A DNA stretch of 11,738 nucleotides, from assembly GCA_001468855.1 (NCBI GenBank), contig LDIV01000001.1:1-11738 (forward strand), written 5' to 3'. Position 1 is the stretch's first letter. Each line of letters opens with the position of its first letter. Source of the DNA: a candidate division TM6 bacterium UASB124 (lineage in GTDB: Bacteria > Dependentiae > Babeliae > Babeliales > RVW-14). A program made the translations under genes and the position numbers. The notes under the pieces are model-generated. The model was not told the DNA's origin. It searched no databases and saw only the letters and a list, made by a program, of their open reading frames with translations. This document shows, one piece after another, positions 8,601-11,738 of this stretch.

Positions 8601-9167
8601 GTTCATTGTAAAATTATCATTAAGTTTGAAGGTACTATTAGCAGCAGTAACCCGTGCACCAGCACCCATGACAATCTTTCCAACACTATCACCAAGACCA
8701 GTCACAATAACATCGGTAAGATACAAGGTTGCATTCGGTTGCAAAATCAATTGTCCCCCGCTTGATAAATCTAAAATATTACAATGTCCGTTTATTGTAT
8801 TAATACCAGTAAAAATCCAGTTATCGGAAAGATTAATCCTGTCATGCATAGTCAAATGGCTAGCTGTTTGAAAATATATGTTAGCAGTTAACGGATCGTA
8901 TGAGCCTTTCATAAACGATAAAAAGCCATCACTGGATAATAACCCTTTATCAAATCCAACAGGGTTACCTGTGATCGATGAGCCATCTTCAAGGCACAAC
9001 GTTCCTGCATTTATTGACAAATTGTTTGAGCCAACATTAAATCCGGCTCCAGAGCCTATAGTAATGGCTGAATCGTAGCTACCAAACGTAACCCCCGCAT
9101 CAAGCACCACACTTGAAAGACCTATAAGGGTCAAAAAAAGCACATATGTGCTCAAGATTTTCTTCAT
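5646..9167 (-). CDS. Large secreted beta-solenoid-like module protein, 1173 aa
   Basis: Unrecognised family. It has a clear signal peptide (MKKILSTYVLFLTLIGLSSVV, cleavage near DAG, residues 23-25). Strand-turn ladders fill residues 26-600, with shared modules at 115-210 and 311-402. Residues 640-700 are a different, helical and basic segment (QRQKAKIEFEEAQKLAQQNN, then SKSKKKKRRS at 682-691). A second beta-rich half (720-1173) has a weaker module copy at 793-855 and strand ladders such as RIALDQSGSKIIIGSDEAKV. The C-terminus shows no barrel and no LPXTG, so it is not a classical autotransporter. ATG 9167 is preferred over the upstream in-frame ATG at 9194 because GAGGAGGAG sits directly before it and the signal peptide begins there. 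It is the first gene of a pair with the barrel protein, 18 bp away. An adhesin or surface-layer role is plausible but unproven. Confidence 0.85.
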   Translation of the reverse strand: MKKILSTYVLFLTLIGLSSVVLDAGVTFGSYDSAITIGSGAGFNVGSNNLSINAGTLCLEDGSSITGNPVGFDKGLLSSDGFLSFMKGSYDPLTANIYFQTASHLTMHDRINLSDNWIFTGINTINGHCNILDLSSGGQLILQPNATLYLTDVIVTGLGDSVGKIVMGAGARVTAANSTFKLNDNFTMNTGTFYVEGPTTFQLGSKNWTFKGAANLTVDGTTLWLDYLDSPNYMGQIYAPMPLYDGVSWNGPNLVTDLASGNLSLINRGSIKESVDASVTGFSPTPGDGGIIGDISGYHVLSQCTLVAPGKYIRVVGNATIDGRGASIKFCGGYIPQLIIMPDVTLTLSNVSLININHVTMDLRNKSKILVNKNVIWELDEDVTYSAAATIEVQAVNVFTIRGETCRRMFNINPLVNTSADNLPVKAFVLGQNTLKLESAGISGFDYMSFAPGVVAPAIALSGDAAADIDSTFYKGTDINFFVEGINNDLILRRDGLTLGGNISFGDYPDNDLHVRFNLAQNIPARSFIINDVTYNLPEGFPYVKLTGDPGIYVFSAEGLARLDFADFNAAVWNDNTNAFAVDDNSLLSCQRLALLANPVKQYSTIFRFDKLEQFGEQIDPSFVRMPLRLMPSHILLTALHMQRQKAKIEFEEAQKLAQQNNTQSSVATTQAKQKHTAKPNSKSKKKKRRSIAGLLSSEESLKNIDLDNEEKFADEATIKVLGFETIRGLNLPSSFDQPTYVQTVYEPTTPIVGNLEFDRAVIRNFKVSPDVAFNIVIRNTTSAQQGTVIELGEDTVLTSNHKINVRGTGNIIKLTHNLTIGLDNIYIEEGAELTFLFPDDAVQKTLFITANTLLSIPREALIRFSGPGKVIFGANTEINFEGIKTVNAIKELVSARSYLQITNDVQVLVAANSQLRMTGIGEIGIFNRGRIALDQSGSKIIIGSDEAKVDGACAEDVNDFIVDVRDGGEVNITDATFAFHYVTSRIHFNNGGSLFVDEYGIFQINSNIEGALPSMLKELDMGIGVFTLRENGIFAIGPNKNNSKVGGEYTFLYNAIQAMISGESHPGSVFYLGAGAFGGRLCPSPQATERYSNQTALDLVRYLVNRNNKLKASIYYLGEDDKYYVRTINGAIVQLGTYDVITDDTADGYIHGDNTATGKNFTIKPDGTRVNA
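6603..6791 (-). repeat. Divergent shared module, third copy in the 1173-aa protein
   Basis: Residues 793-855. GEDTVLTSNHKINVRGTGNI followed by IKL, LTIGLDNIYIEEG and AELTFLF follows the first half of the module. The closing NxG strand is not obvious, so it is the weakest copy. Confidence 0.45.
7092..7205 (-). other. Basic low-complexity linker in the 1173-aa protein
   Basis: Residues 655-692 join two beta-rich halves. The stretch is Gln/Asn/Thr/Ser-rich and ends in a run of Lys/Arg (KSKKKKRRS). It is preceded by a short amphipathic helix rich in Gln, Glu and Lys. It may be a domain boundary, a proteolytic site or a cell-wall/DNA/polyanion-binding patch; the sequence does not decide. Confidence 0.55.
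7962..8237 (-). repeat. Shared beta-solenoid module, second copy in the 1173-aa protein
   Basis: Residues 311-402. KYIRVVGNATIDGRGASIKF, then QLIIMPDVTLTLSNVSLI strands, KILVNKNVIWEL, and closing DEDVTYSAAATIEVQ. It preserves the order of the reference module, although NxG of the closing strand is replaced. Confidence 0.65.
8538..8825 (-). repeat. Shared beta-solenoid module, first copy in the 1173-aa protein
   Basis: Residues 115-210. DNWIFTGINTINGHCNILDL, then QLILQPNATLYLTDVIVTGLG, KIVMGAGARV and closing NDNFTMNTGTFYVEG. It is very close in pattern to copy 1 of the 692-aa protein. Confidence 0.75.
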
Positions 9168-9171
9168 TACA

Positions 9172-9180
9172 CTCCTCCTC
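9172..9180 (-). promoter_or_regulatory. Ribosome binding site fixing the start at 9167
   Basis: GAGGAGGAG on the minus strand ends 4 bases before ATG 9167; the AGGAGG core (9174-9179) has a 6-base spacer. This supports the start that begins the signal peptide rather than the ATG at 9194. Confidence 0.8.
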
Positions 9181-9194
9181 GATATAATTAACAT

Positions 9195-9408
9195 TTACTC
9201 AAGATTCCATTGCTCTTTTTATTACTAGATCACAATTCTCAAGCAGATCAATTTGAATTTTCTTGATTGAGCCTAGTAATCACCGTTACTCTTGTAAAGA
9301 TATGGAAGAAATATTTTTCTTTCAAGAATCTTACATAACTTTCAAAGAAAATGAGCTGTATATATACATTTACACGCCTACCGACCGCAATTCAATAAAA
9401 GATCGTTT
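9195..9408. other. Intergenic region between ldh and the 1173-aa gene
   Basis: Very AT-rich and without a convincing gene. I see no terminator with a U tract after ldh. A bulged inverted repeat lies at 9238-9271: CTCA (9238-9241) plus ATCAA (9247-9251) can pair with TTGATTGAG (9263-9271), leaving a 5-base bulge. A promoter for the surface operon is expected here, but no pair of boxes is convincing. Read-through from ldh cannot be excluded. Confidence 0.4.
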
Positions 9409-10359
9409 TTATTGCGCCAAAGCCAAGTCGATATCTTTTTTCACTTTTTGCGCGGATGTAACAAATAATCTCTGTTCTTGTTCATTCAACGCCAATGCCA
9501 GGTGCTCGCAAGTACCACTTCTCCTTACTACGACAGGAACACTAAGACACACGTCATGAACACCATACACATTGTCAATAATCGTAGAAACAGTAAAAAC
9601 ACGTGATTGATCAAGTAATATTGCTCGAACAATTTTAGCAACAACCAAGGCAATCGCATAATAAGTAGCACCTTTTTTCTCTATGATTTCATACACAGAA
9701 TTTTTCGTTTGTTGATAAATTGTATCTATAAGAGCTGGATCATACCCATGCAATCTATCAAGAGGAACTCCAGCAACATTGGCGCCACTCATCCATAAAA
9801 ACTCACTATCTCCATGTTCGCCTAAAATATACGCCGTAATATCTTTTGGACTTATTTGAAAGTATTGCCCCATCAAATAACGTAAACGAGCAGTATCAAG
9901 AACGGTGCCCGTACCAAAAATACGGCAGGGAGGAAAATGTGATATACGCCATGTTATATACGTCAAAACATCAAGCGGATTAGACACAACCAAAATAATA
10001 CAATCTTTGTTATAACGCACAATTTCAGGAACTATTTTTTTAAAAACATCAAGGTTTGTTTTAAGTAAGTCAGAACGTGTTTGTCCGGGCTTTTGAGCAA
10101 TGCCTGCAGCAATAATCACAACCGCAGCATCTTTGACCAAGGCAAAATCATCACCTGCAAACATAGAAACAGACCGGGTAAATTGCATACAATGTTTAAG
10201 ATCTAACAGTTCTCCTTCTGCTTTGTTTTTTTTCACATCAATAAGTGCTATTTCTGATACATCGCCACCAAGCATAAGAGAATATGCTATGGTACTTCCA
10301 ACAAAACCAGCCCCAACTATAGCCACTTTAGCAGATGGACATTCTTGCATTTGTACCAT
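9409..10359 (-). CDS. ldh: L-lactate dehydrogenase (NAD-dependent), 316 aa
   Basis: It reduces pyruvate to L-lactate with NADH in the cytoplasm (EC 1.1.1.27), regenerating NAD+ for glycolysis. The Rossmann nucleotide motif GAGFVG is at 16-21. Asp41 at the end of the second strand favours NAD over NADP. The mobile loop reads AQKPGQTRSDLL; Gln89 at the specificity position indicates lactate rather than malate (malate enzymes have Arg there), and Arg95 is the loop arginine. Other catalytic or binding residues present are Asn127 (SNPLDV), Asp155 and Arg158 (TVLDTARLR), His182 (GEHGDSE) and Thr232 (GATYY). The length is normal. ATG 10359 is chosen because AAAGGGAG ends 4 bases before it; a GTG at 10392 would add 11 residues but has no ribosome binding site. 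It is divergent from dcd. Allosteric control by fructose 1,6-bisphosphate cannot be judged from sequence alone. Confidence 0.93.
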   Translation of the reverse strand: MVQMQECPSAKVAIVGAGFVGSTIAYSLMLGGDVSEIALIDVKKNKAEGELLDLKHCMQFTRSVSMFAGDDFALVKDAAVVIIAAGIAQKPGQTRSDLLKTNLDVFKKIVPEIVRYNKDCIILVVSNPLDVLTYITWRISHFPPCRIFGTGTVLDTARLRYLMGQYFQISPKDITAYILGEHGDSEFLWMSGANVAGVPLDRLHGYDPALIDTIYQQTKNSVYEIIEKKGATYYAIALVVAKIVRAILLDQSRVFTVSTIIDNVYGVHDVCLSVPVVVRRSGTCEHLALALNEQEQRLFVTSAQKVKKDIDLALAQ

Positions 10360-10486
10360 TACGCTCCCTTTCTCAAGACTAAATCTATGCACAAAATGTG
10401 TTCTTTTTTCTCAATAAACTTTACCCTATCATGAAGATACATTTTATGATAAGAATTATGTTAAAACTTTAAAAAAAGGAGTTGCT
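10360..10486. promoter_or_regulatory. Divergent ldh/dcd intergenic region with inverted repeat
   Basis: Both genes must be transcribed outward from these 127 bases. For dcd, TATGAT at 10445-10450 is a good -10 box, with a weak TTTACC (10420-10425) 19 bases upstream. For ldh, TTGAGA on the minus strand (about 10408-10413) is a possible -35 without a clear -10. TATCAT (10427-10432) and ATGATA (10446-10451) form a perfect 6-bp inverted repeat with a 13-base spacer over the dcd -10 box, a possible operator. AAGGAG at 10476-10481 is the dcd ribosome binding site. Confidence 0.4.
10364..10371 (-). promoter_or_regulatory. Ribosome binding site fixing the ldh start at 10359
   Basis: AAAGGGAG on the minus strand with a 4-base spacer to ATG 10359. 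The spacer is short but the site is the only one near. No such site precedes the GTG at 10392. Confidence 0.65.
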
Positions 10487-11059
10487 ATGAGCATCAAACC
10501 AGACAGTTGGATCCGCTTTATGGCCCAGCATCGAAATATGATAGAACCATTCGTCGATCGTCAAGTACGTACACCAGATCAAAACGCTGAAAAGGTTGTT
10601 AGTTTTGGCCTATCAAGTTATGGTTATGACCTACGTGTTGCAGACGAATTTAAAATATTCACTAATGTATTTAATTCCATCGTTGACCCCAAAAATTTTA
10701 AAGAAAACTCTTTTATTCAAATACGCGGCGACACCTGCATTGTACCACCTAATTCCTTTGCCCTTGCCCGCAGTATTGAATACTTTCGCATACCCCGGAA
10801 CATCCTGACAATTTGCGTTGGCAAATCAACCTATGCACGCTGCGGTATCATCGTCAACGTCACCCCGTTTGAGCCTGAATGGGAAGGATTTGTAACACTT
10901 GAGATTTCTAATACCACCCCACTACCTGCAAAAATTTATGCAAATGAAGGATTAGCACAAGTACTATTCTTTCAATCAGAAAGCGAATGCGACGTTTCGT
11001 ATGCCGATCGCAAGGGGAAATATATGAAACAACAAGGCATAACACTACCTATGATGTAA
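10487..11059 (+). CDS. dcd: dCTP deaminase, 190 aa
   Basis: It converts dCTP to dUTP and ammonia in the cytoplasm, supplying dUTP for dUMP and thymidylate synthesis (EC 3.5.4.13). The protein belongs to the trimeric dUTPase/dCTP deaminase fold. Visible hallmarks are SSYGYDLR (43-50), GKSTYARCG (112-120) with Ser114 and Arg118, and the strand [20 protein letters not shown] (131-150) carrying the likely catalytic Glu139. [10 protein letters not shown] follows, and the C-terminal KYMKQQG nucleotide-binding segment is at 178-184. The length is close to the about 193 aa of the E. coli enzyme. ATG 10487 has AAGGAG 5 bases upstream. It is divergent from ldh and followed by a hairpin at 11112. The bifunctional form that also hydrolyses dUTP cannot be excluded from motifs alone. 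Confidence 0.95.
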   Translation: MSIKPDSWIRFMAQHRNMIEPFVDRQVRTPDQNAEKVVSFGLSSYGYDLRVADEFKIFTNVFNSIVDPKNFKENSFIQIRGDTCIVPPNSFALARSIEYFRIPRNILTICVGKSTYARCGIIVNVTPFEPEWEGFVTLEISNTTPLPAKIYANEGLAQVLFFQSESECDVSYADRKGKYMKQQGITLPMM

Positions 11060-11111
11060 AAACCGAGAAAAACATCGTTTTTCAATGTGTAATCAAATAG
11101 TACTAAATACT

Positions 11112-11144
11112 AAAGAGGTTGTTTCACGATAAAACAACCTCTTT
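11112..11144 (+). terminator. Hairpin downstream of dcd, possibly bidirectional
   Basis: A perfect 13-bp stem (AAAGAGGTTGTTT at 11112-11124 with its complement at 11132-11144) has a 7-base loop. It lies 52 bases after the dcd stop. The tail is CTATAAAA, so the U tract is weak, but the stem itself ends in T. It is symmetric enough to stop transcription leaving the IS element on the other strand. Confidence 0.65.
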
Positions 11145-11162
11145 CTATAAAAGCATATATAT

Positions 11163-11182
11163 TTAACGTAAGTTCGGAGTTA
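11163..11182 (-). repeat. Candidate IS terminal sequence
   Basis: TAACTCCGAACTTACGTTAA on the minus strand lies immediately after the reconstructed transposase stop, where a terminal inverted repeat is expected. The other IS end is outside the window, so the match cannot be tested here. Confidence 0.35.
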
Positions 11183-11738
11183 TCAAAAACAAGCAATAAG
11201 ATTATCTGATCGCAAATTACATTTGATCGATGTTTTTTCACGAAAAAATAAGCAACAAGGCCTGCAATTAGGTTTACAAAAAATTGACTGAACTTCTATA
11301 CCTTGAATGCTCTGGTTGGCAGGAGCTTTTGAGGATCTCGTTAACAGATTCAATAATATCTCGTTTTTTAAGCAATAATTTATCCGTGATACCTATCAGT
11401 GTGTTTTTCATACCCCTCTTTAATTTGGCAAAAAGCGTAATGCCCCTTGAAAATAAACGCTTAAATAACATTGCTGAAAGGTACCCTTTATCACCAAAAA
11501 GCTTTCCCCATAAATTTTTAGTTAAGCGATCCATTGTTTTTGTGTTTCGGTCGTCACAGTTGCCCGGTGTGATATCGAATGCAACAATTTTTCCAAGCTC
11601 ATTGATAATCAAGTGCAGTTTAAATCCATAGAACCAACCAGTGGCTGTTTTCCCTCGAGCAGCAAAATCTTTTAAAACCTTATGTGAGCCGATCCTCGAG
11701 TTATGGCATACCGCAATGGACGTTGAATCAACAAAAGA
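11183..11738 (-). pseudogene. IS982-family transposase, 3' part, frame broken twice
   Basis: The gene enters from the right edge, so the N-terminus is missing. The visible intact frame (11738 to the stop at 11274, 154 residues) contains FVDST, HNSRIGSHKV, AARGKTATGWFYGFKLHLII, FGDKGYL and KKRDIIESVNEILK. These are typical of IS982-type DDE transposases, and the three acidic residues (fragment positions D4, D83, E130) are present. After HSRYRSSVNF the frame stops. Adding one T to the T6 run at 11278-11283 continues it as FVNLIAGLVAYF. Adding one T to the T6 run at 11243-11248 continues as FREKTSIKCNLRSDN to a TGA at 11183-11185, the expected family C-terminus. The element is either recently decayed, rescued by slippage, or affected by homopolymer sequencing errors. 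Confidence 0.85.

Larger units (their letters stand above)
11163..11738 (-). mobile_element. Partial IS982-family insertion sequence (right end of window)
   Basis: Defined by the transposase fragment plus the candidate terminal sequence at 11163-11182. The left terminal repeat and target duplication lie outside the window. Its insertion is downstream of the dcd hairpin, so it does not disrupt a visible gene. Confidence 0.65.

Noticed and set aside
3405..9167. Classical type V autotransporter or standard TpsA/TpsB pair
   Set aside because: The solenoid protein has no C-terminal barrel, and the barrel protein shows no POTRA-like region; only the gene arrangement is similar.
10360..10392. Longer ldh form starting at GTG 10392
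   Set aside because: It has no ribosome binding site, and the extra 11 residues precede the normal LDH N-terminus; ATG 10359 has AAAGGGAG.
11062..11085. Small hairpin GAAAAAC-ATC-GTTTTTC just after dcd
   Set aside because: The stem is 7 bp and nearly all A-T with a 3-base loop. It is too weak to call a terminator when a 13-bp stem follows at 11112.
11284..11631. A 115-aa plus-strand frame opposite the transposase
   Set aside because: It is antisense to a clear IS982 transposase carrying its DDE residues.
1..11738. CRISPR array, tRNA, rRNA or riboswitch
   Set aside because: No regularly spaced direct DNA repeats, no tRNA-like cloverleaf and no known riboswitch core were seen. The repeats found are protein-level and diverged in DNA.

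Overview
The window is AT-rich bacterial DNA with short intergenic gaps and strong AAGGAG/AGGAGG ribosome binding sites. Most of it (64-9167) is four minus-strand genes for secreted or outer-membrane proteins. A signal-peptide protein ending in an outer-membrane-type C-terminal Phe points to a diderm cell. Large secreted repeat proteins, AT-richness and an IS982-type element together suggest a host-associated bacterium, possibly Candidatus Dependentiae (TM6/Babeliae). That placement is an impression from protein style, not a demonstrated match.

Layout. Positions 1-50 hold a perfect hairpin that ends the first minus-strand unit. Unit 1 (promoter near 3310-3338, genes 3253->2165 and 2142->64) encodes two secreted, probably beta-solenoid proteins. 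They are colinear paralogs of 362 and 692 aa. A textbook terminator at 3353-3385 separates it from unit 2 (genes 9167->5646 and 5627->3405, 18 bp apart). Unit 2 encodes a 1173-aa secreted protein built from the same module, and a 740-aa protein with a signal peptide, about 210 residues of Lys/Arg/Glu-rich continuous helix, and a putative outer-membrane beta-barrel. Upstream on the same strand is L-lactate dehydrogenase (10359->9409). Divergent from it on the plus strand is dCTP deaminase (10487-11059), followed by a hairpin at 11112-11144. The right edge holds the 3' part of an IS982-family transposase whose reading frame is broken twice, each time at a run of six T.

The most interesting content is the secreted protein family. 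A module of about 90 residues occurs at least five times, and probably six, in three of the four surface genes. Its signature is roughly F-x-G-x-N-x-I-x-G-x-G-N-x-I-(D/E)-L, then short alternating beta-strands, an L-x-(D/N)-V strand and a (D)-(F/Y)-x-(Y/M)-N-x-G-x-(L/F)-x-(V/I) end. Cotranscription of the largest module protein with a rod-plus-barrel outer-membrane protein suggests a surface-display or adhesion system, unlike a standard autotransporter or a TpsA/TpsB pair. That functional link is inference. ldh and dcd are ordinary housekeeping genes: fermentative NAD+ regeneration and the dUTP supply for dTMP synthesis.
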